Assembly: GCA_904501975.1 (NCBI GenBank)
Contig: CAJGCZ010000003.1
Span: forward strand, 47,559 to 111,558
DNA from: an uncultured Akkermansia sp.
GTDB taxonomy: Bacteria; Verrucomicrobiota; Verrucomicrobiia; Verrucomicrobiales; Akkermansiaceae
Length of the DNA: 64,000 nt
Direction of reading: 5' to 3'
The notes under the pieces were generated by a model that saw only the letters and a program-made list of their open reading frames with translations, was not told where the DNA came from and did not search any database. Numbering within the stretch: position 1 is the stretch's first letter; the number at the start of each line of letters is the position of its first letter. Positions 50,354 to 59,341 of the stretch are shown one piece after another. The position numbers and the translations under genes were made by a program.

Positions 50354-51124
50354 TTATTCGTCCTCCAGCAACAGCCTCATGTCCTCCGGCATGGGGCTGT
50401 TGACGCTAATACGCCCTTCGCCATAGGGAAAGGTCAGCGCAGCTGCATGCAGGGCATGGCGCTCTATATAAAGACGCGAGGCCAACTGCGGCGTCCACCC
50501 CTGTTCGATAAAATCCAGGTAATTTTGTTCATTACCACCGTATATTTTATCGCCTACAATGGGATACCCTAAATAAGCTAAATGAACACGGATTTGGTGC
50601 ATACGCCCGGTATGAGGCACACACCGCACCAAGGCCATAGGCGGCAAGTGCTTGCGAGCAGGCACTCGGCGCAGCACCTCAAACTCCGTGCGGCAAGGGC
50701 GCCCTTGCGAGTGGCAACATTGGCGCACATGGATTCGCGTTTCCGCCACATCTTCCATGCGCAAAATAGGCTCAGCACAGCAGGCAACATGCCATGCCGG
50801 GTTACCCAACACAACAGCTAAATATTCTTTATGCAGCAGCCGGTGTTGCATGGCTTTGCCCAACTCGCGCGCCGCCTCTGCCGTTTTAGCAATGAGGGTA
50901 ATGCCACTGGTTTCACGGTCCAAACGATTTACGAGCGACACTTGCCCCCCGCAAGCCAACTCGTATGCCAGCAGCTCTCGCACACCGTGCCACAGAGTCG
51001 GTTCATTTTTATCACCGGTGGGGTGTGTAAGCAGCGGTGCGGCTTTGCTCACTGCCAGCACGCCGTCGTCTTCGTACAACACCGTAAAATCCGGCTGCAC
51101 CGCTATGGGCATATCATAGCTCAT
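50354..51124 (-). CDS. RluA-family pseudouridine synthase
   Basis: 256 residues with no S4 domain. Catalytic block VNRLDRETSGITL (Asp near 70), then HKEYLAVVLG, and the late HTGRMHQIRVHLAYLGYPIVGDKIYGG. This is the RluA/TruC order. The target (23S rRNA or tRNA) is not decided by sequence. The start overlaps the stop of the upstream RsuA-family gene by ATGA, so the two RNA modification enzymes are co-translated. Confidence 0.93.
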   Translation of the reverse strand: MSYDMPIAVQPDFTVLYEDDGVLAVSKAAPLLTHPTGDKNEPTLWHGVRELLAYELACGGQVSLVNRLDRETSGITLIAKTAEAARELGKAMQHRLLHKEYLAVVLGNPAWHVACCAEPILRMEDVAETRIHVRQCCHSQGRPCRTEFEVLRRVPARKHLPPMALVRCVPHTGRMHQIRVHLAYLGYPIVGDKIYGGNEQNYLDFIEQGWTPQLASRLYIERHALHAAALTFPYGEGRISVNSPMPEDMRLLLEDE

Positions 51125-51816
51125 GAAAAGATAGCCGGGTCAATCTCCACCCATTCTCCGGGAGCGAGTTGCAAATCTGCCAACCGAAGCGAACCGATAG
51201 CCACACGGGTCAGGCTCACTACGGGGGCACCCACGGCAGCCATCATGCGGCGCACTTGGTGGTATCGCCCTTCGTGCAGGGTTAAGCGACCACTGTTTGC
51301 GGATAATATCTCCAGTTCTGCCGGCAAGCATGGCGTTGTTTCGCTCTCCAACATCAACTCACCGGAAGCAAACAGCGCCACGGCAGACTCCGGAATGGGT
51401 GCCGATGTCTCGAACTCATATACCTTGGGCACGTGTTTTTTGGGGCTGGTGAGAGCATGCACAAAAGCGCCGTCATCCGTCAACAACAGCAGACCCGATG
51501 TTTCTTTGTCTAAACGGCCTACAGAGCTAACGCCGTTACCGCGGTTCAACCAGCGAGCGGGCAGCAAATCATACACCAATTCGCCCTCCTCCTTGTGGCT
51601 GCATGTGCACCCCAAGGGCTTGTTGAGCGCAACGTATAAGCCATTCATTGCCTCTACCGGCTCGCCGTCAATAAGCACATCCGCAGGCTCGGCCTTATCC
51701 GATGCAGAACGTACGGGTTTTCCCTTAGCGGTAACACGCCCTCGCTTTACCCATTGGGCGGCTTCACGGCGTGAGCAGTAGCCGAATCGGCTTAAAATGG
51801 CATCAATCCTCATCAT
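51121..51816 (-). CDS. RsuA/RluB-family pseudouridine synthase with S4 domain
   Basis: 231 residues from the ATG at 51816 (or 51813). An S4 RNA-binding domain (RIDAILSRFGYCSRREAAQWVKRGRVT) begins at the start; the catalytic block is VGRLDKETSGLLLLT. The end GRYHQVRRMMAAVGAPVVSLTRVAIGSLRL identifies the RsuA/RluB/E/F group. The length and short C-terminus fit RsuA, which modifies 16S rRNA, somewhat better than RluB. The frame extends 39 codons upstream without family similarity. Confidence 0.9.
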   Translation of the reverse strand: MMRIDAILSRFGYCSRREAAQWVKRGRVTAKGKPVRSASDKAEPADVLIDGEPVEAMNGLYVALNKPLGCTCSHKEEGELVYDLLPARWLNRGNGVSSVGRLDKETSGLLLLTDDGAFVHALTSPKKHVPKVYEFETSAPIPESAVALFASGELMLESETTPCLPAELEILSANSGRLTLHEGRYHQVRRMMAAVGAPVVSLTRVAIGSLRLADLQLAPGEWVEIDPAIFS

Positions 51817-51853
51817 GGCGCTTATTTTGCCACATTTTTTTGAAAAAACAAGG

Positions 51854-51882
51854 TTGAAATCACGTAGCGAATGTGGTATATA
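51854..51882 (+). promoter_or_regulatory. Promoter of the TPR gene
   Basis: TTGAAA (51854-51859), a 17-nt spacer, and TATATA (51877-51882). The chosen ATG (51951) is ~60 nt after the expected +1. An out-of-frame 29-codon reading frame starts at 51896 in this leader. Confidence 0.55.
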
Positions 51883-51950
51883 TAGTGAGCAATCAATGTT
51901 GCGGCATGGTTGCTTGCCGTCAACTCGAAACATTTTTCTTACACACGCTT

Positions 51951-53324
51951 ATGAGTATCAGCATCATCAACGAACGCCAGCTTGAACCCGCAGATGCCTC
52001 CCTTTGGGTTAAGGCTCAGCAGGCTGTAGCTGCAAAAAACTACAAATACGCCGTCAGCATTCTCAGAACGCTCATTAAGAGAGCCCCCGGTTTCTTGGAG
52101 GGTCGCAAGGTTTTGCGTGCATGCGAGGTTAAGAGCACCCCGGATGCCGGTCGTCGCTCCTCTCTCTTCGGCGGCATGCGTCTGACCACCTCTCGCAAAG
52201 ACCCCGCAGCCGTCATCGTGAGCATTGAAGATGATTTAGAGAAGGACCCCTACTCTGTTTCTGCTAACGAGGTACTGTTCAACGCTGCAAACGACCTGAA
52301 CCTGCCTGAACTTGCCGCCTTTGCCTTGGAGACCATTTGCCAGGGCCAGCCGAACCCGAAGAAGCACCTGCACATGCTTGCCAACCACTACATCAAGAAT
52401 GAGATGTTTGCTGAGGCTGCCGATGCTTACAAGCGCGTGCTTCAAATCGACCGCACAGATGCTATTGCCCAGCGTGGCGAGAAGGACTGCTCTGCCCGCG
52501 CTACCATGAAGAAGGGTAACTGGGAAGGCTCCGGCGACTTCCGCACCAAGATGAAGAATGCCAACGCTACCACCGATTTGGAAAGCGCTGACAAGATGGG
52601 CCTTACCCGTGCAGAAATGGAGCAGCGCCTTGCCCAGCTCTCCGAGCAGTACGCTGTGGATAACACCAATTTGCAGATTGTGAAGGATATTGCCTCCATC
52701 TACGAGCAGATGGAAGACTACGCCAACTCTTACTCTTTCTACGCCTACGCTTACCAGCTGAGCGGCGGTGCCGACGTTTCCATTAACGACAAGGCTGCAG
52801 AAATGCACGAGAAGGCCCTCACTGCCGAGCTTGCATACTACGAGCAGGTACTGGCTGCCGACCCCACCAACGAAGAAGCCCGCGCCGCTTACGATGCCCG
52901 CAAGCAGGAAGTTGCCATGGCTGTGGTGGAAGATGCCCGTGCTCGCGTGGAAGCCAACCCCACGGATGCCCAGCTGCAGTTCAAGTATGGTCAGGCACTC
53001 TTCGATGCCGGCATGCAGAGCGAGGCAATTCCCGCCCTTCAGCGCGCCCGCACCAACCCGAACCTGCGCATCAAGGCTATGCTTATGCTTGGCAAGTGCT
53101 ATGCTGCTAAGAACATGACCGATATGGCCATTCGCCAGCTGGAAGATGCCGACAAGGAGCTCATCGCCATGGACGACACCAAGAAGGAGATTCTCTACAT
53201 GATTGGTTGCCTGTACGAAACTGCCGGCAACAAGGAGAAATCCTTGGAGAACTTCAAGGCTATTTACGAGGTGGACTACGGCTACAAGGATGTGGCTCAG
53301 CGCGTAGAGTCCGCCTACTCGTAA
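51951..53324 (+). CDS. Tetratricopeptide-repeat protein
   Basis: 457 residues from the ATG at 51951, with no signal peptide from that start. All helical. TPR-like units are visible, such as LHMLANHYIKNEMFAEAADAYKRVLQID (about 145-172), QFKYGQALFDAGMQSEAIPALQ, and EILYMIGCLYETAGNKEKSLENFKAIYEV at the end. Between them is a charged helical stretch with MEQRLAQLSEQYAVDNTNLQIVKDIA. Likely a protein-interaction scaffold; the partner is unknown. The frame could start earlier (ATG at 51906), and a leader of ~60 nt is unusual in this window. Followed by a terminator. Confidence 0.75.
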   Translation: MSISIINERQLEPADASLWVKAQQAVAAKNYKYAVSILRTLIKRAPGFLEGRKVLRACEVKSTPDAGRRSSLFGGMRLTTSRKDPAAVIVSIEDDLEKDPYSVSANEVLFNAANDLNLPELAAFALETICQGQPNPKKHLHMLANHYIKNEMFAEAADAYKRVLQIDRTDAIAQRGEKDCSARATMKKGNWEGSGDFRTKMKNANATTDLESADKMGLTRAEMEQRLAQLSEQYAVDNTNLQIVKDIASIYEQMEDYANSYSFYAYAYQLSGGADVSINDKAAEMHEKALTAELAYYEQVLAADPTNEEARAAYDARKQEVAMAVVEDARARVEANPTDAQLQFKYGQALFDAGMQSEAIPALQRARTNPNLRIKAMLMLGKCYAAKNMTDMAIRQLEDADKELIAMDDTKKEILYMIGCLYETAGNKEKSLENFKAIYEVDYGYKDVAQRVESAYS

Positions 53325-53346
53325 TCGGCACAACTCACACTTTATT

Positions 53347-53381
53347 CGAGCCGCATTCCTCAACGGGTGCGGCTCGTTTTT
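53347..53381 (+). terminator. Terminator of the TPR gene
   Basis: Perfect 9-bp stem, CGAGCCGCA (53347-53355) with TGCGGCTCG (53368-53376), 12-nt loop, then five T (53377-53381). Confidence 0.85.
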
Positions 53382-53458
53382 ATTGCCACAAGGCATGAGA
53401 GCATACAATACTCACGCGATAAAAACGGATAAGCTTTAAGTCATCGGGCACAAAAAGC

Positions 53459-53487
53459 TTGCAAAAAAACAAGAGTTGGTGTATAGT
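53459..53487 (+). promoter_or_regulatory. Sigma-70 promoter of valS
   Basis: TTGCAA (53459-53464), a 17-nt spacer, and TATAGT (53482-53487). 10 nt separate it from the ATG at 53498. The TTG at 53459 is part of the -35 box, so the longer frame is rejected. Confidence 0.65.
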
Positions 53488-53497
53488 CCCGCGCGTC

Positions 53498-56176
53498 ATG
53501 ACTGAATTGCCCAAGGCTTACGAACCGACCGTTGTTGAAGAAAAATGGCAAACCCGCTGGATGTCAGAGGATTGCTTTCACGCAGACCCGAAGTCTGCAA
53601 AACCTGCATACAGTATTGTGATTCCCCCGCCCAACGTCACGGGCGTATTGCACATGGGGCACGTACTCAACAACACCATTCAGGACATTTTAGCTCGCCG
53701 CGCCCGCCAAGAGGGTAAGGAGGTGCTTTGGCTGCCGGGTACCGACCACGCCGGTATTGCTACCCAGGCTCGTGTAGAGAAAGAGCTCGCCAAGGAAACA
53801 CCGCCCCGCACCCGCTACGATGTTGGCCGCGAGAACTTTGTTAACATGGTGTGGGAGTGGAAAGAAAAGCACGGAGGCATCATCATTAAGCAGCTCAAGA
53901 AACTCGGTTGCTCCTGCGACTGGGCTCGCGAGCGTTTCACGATGGATGATGTATTCGCGCCCGAGGTAGCCCGCGCCTTCACCGAGCTATTCAAGGAAGG
54001 CCTCATTTACCGTGGCCGCCGCATGGTGAACTGGGACCCCGTGCTGCGCACGGCTCTCTCCGATGAAGAGGTTATCATGACTCCTGCCAAGAGCAAGCTT
54101 TACACCATTCGCTATAAGTTGGCGGACGGCAGCGGCCAGTTGTTGGTATCCACCACTCGCCCGGAAACCATCATGGCTGACGTTGCCGTGGCTGTAAACC
54201 CGAAGGATCCCCGCTTCTCTCACCTGATTGGCAAGACCGTTATTCGCCCCTTGGTGGAAACCGAAATTCCCATCATTGCAGACGACCATGTAGAGATTGA
54301 TTTCGGCACCGGCGCCCTCAAGATTACCCCTGCCCATGACCGCACAGACTTTGAGGTGGGCATGAAGAATAATCTGGAGATTATCGATGTACTGACGGCA
54401 GACGGCCACATTAATTGCCCGGACTGCCCGGAGCTGCACGGCTTGGATCGCTTTGTGGCCCGCGATAAGTCTATTGAGCTCATCGAAGCCAAGGGGCTGT
54501 TGGAGAAGGTTGAGGACTACGAGAACAACGTAGGTATTTCTCAGCGCTCCGATGTGCCCATCGAACCCCGTTTGAGCATGCAGTGGTTCCTTAAGTATCC
54601 CTGCGTACAGGAAGCCGCAGATGCCGTTGCCAATGGCGACATCGTGTTCCGCCCTGCCCACTGGGCTAAGACCTACGCCCACTGGCTGGAGGGTATTCAG
54701 GACTGGTGCATCTCTCGCCAGCTGTGGTGGGGCCACCGCATCCCCGTATGGTACCGTAAGGAGAAGGCTGCGGAATTGCAGGAAGCCACCAAGCTGGATG
54801 CAGACGACGCAGCTGCAGGCGATATCTATGTAGGTGTAGAGCCGCCCACCGATCCGGAAAACTGGGTACAGGACGAAGACGCCCTTGACACTTGGTTCTC
54901 CAGCTGGTTGTGGCCCTTTGCCACCATGGATGATGAGTGCCGCGCCAAGTTCTACCCCACCTGCGACTTGGTAACAGGCCCCGATATCATCTTCTTCTGG
55001 GTTGCCCGCATGATTATGGCCGGCTACCGCTTTGCCGACGGCAAGAAGCCCTTTGACAACGTATTCTTCACCTCCATTGTGCGCGACCTCCAAGGCCGCA
55101 AGATGAGCAAGAGCTTGGGCAACAGCCCCGACCCGCTGGATTTGATTGCCAAGTACGGCGCAGACGGTCTGCGTTTCGGCCTCATGCGTATTGCCCCCAC
55201 CGGTACGGACGTTAAGTTCGACGAGAAGCAGATTGAGGAAGGCAAGAACTTTGCTAACAAGCTGTACAATGCCGCCCGCTTCCGCATGATGCAGGGCGCA
55301 GCCGGCACGGAGCCGGCACCCAAGTTCACCGCCGTTCACATCGATATTCTTTCCAAGCTGAAGGAACTGCACGCCACGGTGGCTGAGGGCTTGAGCAAGT
55401 ACGAGTTCAACACCTACACGCAAGCTCTTTATTCCTTCTTCTGGAATGAATATTGCAGCCTCTTCCTGGAGGCCGTGAAGAACGACCTGCGCGACGGCGA
55501 TGCCGCCGTGAAGAATGCCACTCTTTACACCATCGACACGGTACTGCGCCACTATCTTGCCCTACTTTCCCCCATCATGCCGCACATTGCGGAAGAATTG
55601 TGGCAGAGCCTTGGTTTTGCCGCCAAGTACGATGGCAAGCCCCTGATGAGCACCGAGCTGCCGTCCGCAGATTCCCTGCTGGCCGGCTTGAGTGAGATGG
55701 AAATCTCTAAGGCTCGCGCCACAGCCACGGCCCTGTACGAGACCGCAAACCGCGCCCGCAACCTCAAGGCTGAGTACAATCTCGCCACCAACAAGAAGGT
55801 GCGTTTTGTCCTCAAGCCCGGCGCCCTGCCGCTTAATGACGATTTGATGAACCGCTTGGCTCTCCTTGCCGGTTCTCTGAGCGCCACGCTGGATGCCGCC
55901 TACGAGGCCCCCAAGGGCACGCCCACGGCATTGACTCCCTTCGGTGAGCTCTTCCTGCCCTTGGATGGCTTGGTAGACGTGGATGCAGAGCGCAGCCGCA
56001 TTACCAAGGAGCTGGAGAAGATTACCAAGGAAATTGTTAAGAGCAACGCTAAGCTCAGCAACGCCTCCTTCGTGGATCGCGCCCCCGCCGCCGTGGTGGA
56101 CCAGGAGCGCGCCCGCCTGACCGAATGGGAGGGCAAGAAGGCCCAGCTTGAGTCTATGCTTGCCGCACTGAGCTAA
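53498..56176 (+). CDS. valS: Valyl-tRNA synthetase
   Basis: 892 residues. Class I motifs: PPPNVTGVLHMGHVLNN (HIGH-like) near residue 44 and GRKMSKSLGN near 535 (KMSKS). The large editing domain lies between them, with TTRPETIMADVAVAVNP. An anticodon-binding region and a C-terminal coiled coil (LDVDAERSRITKELEKI), typical of ValRS, complete it. It charges tRNA-Val. It is followed 28 nt later by the gene for a zinc-knuckle membrane protein. Confidence 0.98.
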   Translation: MTELPKAYEPTVVEEKWQTRWMSEDCFHADPKSAKPAYSIVIPPPNVTGVLHMGHVLNNTIQDILARRARQEGKEVLWLPGTDHAGIATQARVEKELAKETPPRTRYDVGRENFVNMVWEWKEKHGGIIIKQLKKLGCSCDWARERFTMDDVFAPEVARAFTELFKEGLIYRGRRMVNWDPVLRTALSDEEVIMTPAKSKLYTIRYKLADGSGQLLVSTTRPETIMADVAVAVNPKDPRFSHLIGKTVIRPLVETEIPIIADDHVEIDFGTGALKITPAHDRTDFEVGMKNNLEIIDVLTADGHINCPDCPELHGLDRFVARDKSIELIEAKGLLEKVEDYENNVGISQRSDVPIEPRLSMQWFLKYPCVQEAADAVANGDIVFRPAHWAKTYAHWLEGIQDWCISRQLWWGHRIPVWYRKEKAAELQEATKLDADDAAAGDIYVGVEPPTDPENWVQDEDALDTWFSSWLWPFATMDDECRAKFYPTCDLVTGPDIIFFWVARMIMAGYRFADGKKPFDNVFFTSIVRDLQGRKMSKSLGNSPDPLDLIAKYGADGLRFGLMRIAPTGTDVKFDEKQIEEGKNFANKLYNAARFRMMQGAAGTEPAPKFTAVHIDILSKLKELHATVAEGLSKYEFNTYTQALYSFFWNEYCSLFLEAVKNDLRDGDAAVKNATLYTIDTVLRHYLALLSPIMPHIAEELWQSLGFAAKYDGKPLMSTELPSADSLLAGLSEMEISKARATATALYETANRARNLKAEYNLATNKKVRFVLKPGALPLNDDLMNRLALLAGSLSATLDAAYEAPKGTPTALTPFGELFLPLDGLVDVDAERSRITKELEKITKEIVKSNAKLSNASFVDRAPAAVVDQERARLTEWEGKKAQLESMLAALS

Positions 56177-56204
56177 CACTACAGACCACCCAACTGTCTT
56201 GTAA

Positions 56205-57014
56205 ATGAGCACTCAGGATTACATTTCAAGCCTGCCGCAGCCGGAGCAAAAAGCTCTGGCTGTGTGTGGCATTTATAAAGATCAGCAGCTTACCCGTATT
56301 CCGCTTCAAACCCTGATTGCGGAAATGGAACAAGCTGCGCAGTTCTTTCCGGATGACATTATTCCGCTTTCTCCGGAGCGACTGGCTGACATTTATCATC
56401 ACGCAGCCCACCACACCGTGGAAGAGGAGACTCCCATAGAAGTCGAGCAACAGGAAGAAGACTCCCCCAAGGCCAGCGCAGAAGACGACGAAAAGATGTT
56501 CGCCGGCACGCTTCCTAAGCTGGAATTGCGCCACCACAGCGGGCGCAAGAGAAGAAGTGCCTCAACCAGATATATTGACCTGACCAAGCGCGATGAGTCG
56601 AACGCAACAGATTTGCAAATCTTCCACAAAGAAAACGCCATCTACAATACACGCCCCGTGCGCACGTATTTCAGTGCCTTCTTCTTTATTCTGGGAGTGC
56701 TCAGCTTAGTTACCTTTGTGGTAATGGCGGCTCGCCTGATAATGCGCATTGATGAAGAGGTGAATTACATTTTATTTGCCGTTCTGCTGGTGCTCGGTAT
56801 CTTCCCGTATTTCATGTACACCATAAAGACTCGTTGTCCGGTGTGCAATATGAACATCTTCTCGCTGCGCAACTACACGCGCAACGCTCATGCGCACTAC
56901 TTCCCGGTGCTCGGCTTTACGCTTTCTACGGCGCTGCACATCTTTTTCCTGTTCTGGTTCCGTTGCCCGGCATGCGGCACCTCTCAAAAAATTGCTAAAA
57001 AACGAAAGAACTGA
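56205..57014 (+). CDS. Unknown membrane protein with two CxxC pairs
   Basis: 269 residues. The N-terminal ~145 residues are soluble and charged (acidic stretch EVEQQEEDSPKASAEDDEK, then basic RHHSGRKRRS). Two hydrophobic helices follow (about 155-175 and 185-205). A first pair CPVC (about 212-215), a third hydrophobic stretch (YFPVLGFTLSTALHIFFLFWF) and a second pair CPAC (about 256-259) end the protein. The pairs look like halves of a zinc ribbon, but a helix lies between them. Function unknown. The next gene's ATG overlaps its stop by one base. Confidence 0.6.
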   Translation: MSTQDYISSLPQPEQKALAVCGIYKDQQLTRIPLQTLIAEMEQAAQFFPDDIIPLSPERLADIYHHAAHHTVEEETPIEVEQQEEDSPKASAEDDEKMFAGTLPKLELRHHSGRKRRSASTRYIDLTKRDESNATDLQIFHKENAIYNTRPVRTYFSAFFFILGVLSLVTFVVMAARLIMRIDEEVNYILFAVLLVLGIFPYFMYTIKTRCPVCNMNIFSLRNYTRNAHAHYFPVLGFTLSTALHIFFLFWFRCPACGTSQKIAKKRKN

Positions 57015-57424
57015 TGAACAGTTTTCTGAAATCAGCTATATTTCCCCTCGTTTGTTGCCATGCCGTCATGGCGCAGGATACGCATGTATCTCTTGCTAAC
57101 GAGATTGTAGACCTGCTTTCTCAAACGGAGGTGTGTCTGAATCTCTGCCGCGATGAAGAAAGCGTGCGAGAGGTGTTACCCCAGTTGCAGGAGCTCGCTA
57201 AGTTGGCTGCCGACATCAAGGAGCGCCAGGATAAATTGCCCGACCTCACCCCGGAAGAGGATCGCGAAATTGCGTCCCTGATTCGCACCTATCTGACACT
57301 TCAGCGAGCCATCGATGAGCACGTCGACCGCATCATTGCAGAGCAGCTTTTGTCGCCCGAATTGGCCGCCATTCTTTGCATTTCCCCGGATATTACCCCA
57401 TCGTCCGCACCTACTACAAATTAA
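57014..57424 (+). CDS. Unknown small exported protein
   Basis: 136 residues. The signal peptide (FLKSAIFPLVCCHAVMA, about 4-20) is cut before QDT. The mature part is helical, acidic and rich in Leu/Glu, with a repeated pattern of paired helices (VLPQLQELAKLAADIKERQ; ALLRTYLTLQRAIDEHVDRI-like). It ends in a Thr/Ser/Pro tail. Function unknown. The start overlaps the previous stop (TGATG), so it is translated with the zinc-knuckle membrane protein. A terminator follows. Confidence 0.6.
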   Translation: MNSFLKSAIFPLVCCHAVMAQDTHVSLANEIVDLLSQTEVCLNLCRDEESVREVLPQLQELAKLAADIKERQDKLPDLTPEEDREIASLIRTYLTLQRAIDEHVDRIIAEQLLSPELAAILCISPDITPSSAPTTN

Positions 57425-57447
57425 TATAAAAAAATATTTTTTCAAGG

Positions 57448-57475
57448 CACCCACAATATATTGTGGGTGTTTTTC
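57448..57475 (+). terminator. Terminator with a perfect palindromic stem
   Basis: An 11-bp self-complementary stretch (57448-57469), CACCCACAATA with its mirror, followed by a run of six T. It is AT-rich at the tip and ends the two-gene unit. Confidence 0.85.
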
Positions 57476-57547
57476 TTTTTCCATGCCATATCAATGAAAA
57501 ACAAATTTTGGCATGATGTTGCCGTCCTCGGGTGCAAAATTTTATGC

Positions 57548-57575
57548 TTGCAAAATGTCAGCAAAACCGTAATAT
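57548..57575 (+). promoter_or_regulatory. Promoter of the MarR gene
   Basis: TTGCAA (57548-57553), a 16-nt spacer, and TAATAT (57570-57575). The ATG at 57607 is 32 nt downstream, so a leader of ~24 nt is expected. Confidence 0.5.
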
Positions 57576-57606
57576 CGACATTAGCGAAATACTTACACCA
57601 CATCTC

Positions 57607-58077
57607 ATGAAACGCAGCATCCACACAAAAAACAACGCACTGACGGATGACGAAGCCCGACATTTGGCGGATTTCGTTATGTTCTCACAACGCAACTTTA
57701 TTCTCCGTCTCTCTCCGGAGTTAACACAAGACCGCGTATCATACCCCCAGTTCTTTTTGCTGACCTATTTGGATGAGGAAGAATGCCTCTCCATGAGCAG
57801 CATTGCCCGCATGATGGGGCACTCCACAGCTGCCGCAACCGGCATGGTCGATAAGCTGCAAGAGCTTGGCCACCTCAAGCGCTTTACCGCAGCCGCAGAC
57901 CGACGCAAAATCATGGTTCGCATCACCCCTCAGGGAAAAGAGCTTGTAGCCCGTATGCGCGGCAATATTGCCAGAGATTTGGCCAACATGATGGCTCAGG
58001 AAGACCGAGCCGAAGAAATTCACCAAGCCCGCAGCGTTATCAAGCGCCGCAGCAAACAACAGGGTATTCTTGATTAA
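57607..58077 (+). CDS. MarR-family transcriptional regulator
   Basis: 156 residues from the ATG at 57607. The winged helix is clear: LSMSSIARMMGHSTAAATGMVDKLQELGHLKR, then the wing AADRRKIMVRITPQG. The first and last helices form the dimer interface. The frame can be extended 25 codons, but those would overlap the promoter and have no family counterpart. Members bind DNA as dimers and usually repress a nearby gene. It could control itself or the following PgeF gene, 28 nt downstream (inference). Confidence 0.9.
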   Translation: MKRSIHTKNNALTDDEARHLADFVMFSQRNFILRLSPELTQDRVSYPQFFLLTYLDEEECLSMSSIARMMGHSTAAATGMVDKLQELGHLKRFTAAADRRKIMVRITPQGKELVARMRGNIARDLANMMAQEDRAEEIHQARSVIKRRSKQQGILD

Positions 58078-58105
58078 GCTTACCCCTGCACCCTGAAATA
58101 CTGAT

Positions 58106-58780
58106 ATGAGCACATACGCACCCGCTTATCTTGAGCGCTTAAACGCTGTCGAGGGCAACTTAGCCCGATTCATCACCCGCATTCCCGAGGTTGCCGTTTC
58201 TACCAACAGAAACGAAATCATCGAGGCTCTTACACCTCACCATGAGCAAGTTTTGATTGATAACGGCATTGCTCCCAAGCTTCTTCGCCGCGCTCAACAG
58301 GTACATGGTAACAAGGTTGCCCTCGTAGGAGATATCGGTTGCTCCTTCCCCATCGAAGGTGTGGATGCTCTTTACTGCGGTGGCAAGGCAGATTGCTGCC
58401 TTGGCATTTATGTGGCAGATTGCGCGGCCGTATGGATTTACGATACCGTGGGCGGTTGCCGTGGCTTGGCACACTCCGGCAAGTTGGGCACCCAACAGAA
58501 CATTGTAGGCGAGCTCCTCAAGGCTATGCGCAAAAACTTGGGTGTCACCCCCTCTGAGTGCATTGCCGTTATTTCCCCGTGCATTCGCCCGCCGCACTAC
58601 GAGGTAGACATCGTTACCGCCATTAAATCCCAGCTTGCAGAGGCCGGTATTCGAGAGGAGAACGTTATCGATAGCGGTCTGAATACGGCTGAGGATACGG
58701 AGACCTTCTACTCCTACCGCGTAGAAAAGGGTAACACCGGCCGCATGCTCGCCTTGTTCGGCCGCAAACCTGAAGCATAA
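58106..58780 (+). CDS. pgeF: YfiH/PgeF-family protein (laccase-domain fold)
   Basis: 224 residues, normal length. Three metal/active-site blocks are present: QQVHGNKV, YVADCAAVWI and GCRGLAHSG, then ISPCIRPPHYEVD. E. coli PgeF was shown to hydrolyse UDP-MurNAc carrying L-serine in place of L-alanine, editing the cell wall; other members have been described as purine nucleoside phosphorylase. Here the Cys and His of the catalytic site look intact. It overlaps the following cyclo-ligase as TAATG. Confidence 0.93.
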   Translation: MSTYAPAYLERLNAVEGNLARFITRIPEVAVSTNRNEIIEALTPHHEQVLIDNGIAPKLLRRAQQVHGNKVALVGDIGCSFPIEGVDALYCGGKADCCLGIYVADCAAVWIYDTVGGCRGLAHSGKLGTQQNIVGELLKAMRKNLGVTPSECIAVISPCIRPPHYEVDIVTAIKSQLAEAGIREENVIDSGLNTAEDTETFYSYRVEKGNTGRMLALFGRKPEA

Positions 58781-59328
58781 TGAACAATACGGACAGCAAG
58801 AAAGCTGTGCGCCACACCGTGCTCGCAAAGCTGCGTTCCATCCCCGGGCACATACGGCATCAATACTCAGCCACGTTGAGAGCACAACTTTCCGACTTGT
58901 TGTCCGTACCCTCCCCCCTTACCGTGGGAATCTACATCCCGATGCAGCATGAGGTTGACTTGCTGCCGCTGCTGACGGAATACCCACAACACCGCTATGC
59001 CGCTCCGCGCTGTCTGCCGGGGCGGCAGCTGATTTTTCACCATATCCGCGACATACAGCAGGATACAATCCCCGGAGCCCACGGCATCCCCGCTCCGCGC
59101 GAGGAATTGCCCGCCGTGGAACCGAACGAATTTGATATTCTCATCATACCCGGCGTGGCCTTTACACACGAAGGGCTGCGCTTAGGATACGGCGGCGGCT
59201 ACTACGACCGCTACATACCGCGCTGCACGCACGCCCGGCTAGTGGCACTTGCCTTCCGCGAGCAAATGTTGCCCACCCTGCCTACAGACGAACACGACAT
59301 TACCATCCCACACATTATCCATCTTTAA
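58780..59328 (+). CDS. 5-formyltetrahydrofolate cyclo-ligase
   Basis: 182 residues. MTHFS signals: RHTVLAKLRSIPG, VGIYIPMQHEVDLLP, IPAPREELPAVEPNEFDILIIPGVAFTHEGLRLGYGGGYYDR, the last being the ATP- and substrate-binding signature. It converts 5-formyl-THF to 5,10-methenyl-THF using ATP, returning a storage folate to the one-carbon pool; folK for the same cofactor lies at 19261. It overlaps the pgeF stop by one base. Confidence 0.95.
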   Translation: MNNTDSKKAVRHTVLAKLRSIPGHIRHQYSATLRAQLSDLLSVPSPLTVGIYIPMQHEVDLLPLLTEYPQHRYAAPRCLPGRQLIFHHIRDIQQDTIPGAHGIPAPREELPAVEPNEFDILIIPGVAFTHEGLRLGYGGGYYDRYIPRCTHARLVALAFREQMLPTLPTDEHDITIPHIIHL

Positions 59329-59341
59329 TCCCCACCTCACC

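Noticed and set aside
53987..55552. A 521-residue minus-strand frame opposite valS
   Set aside because: Antisense shadow of valS.
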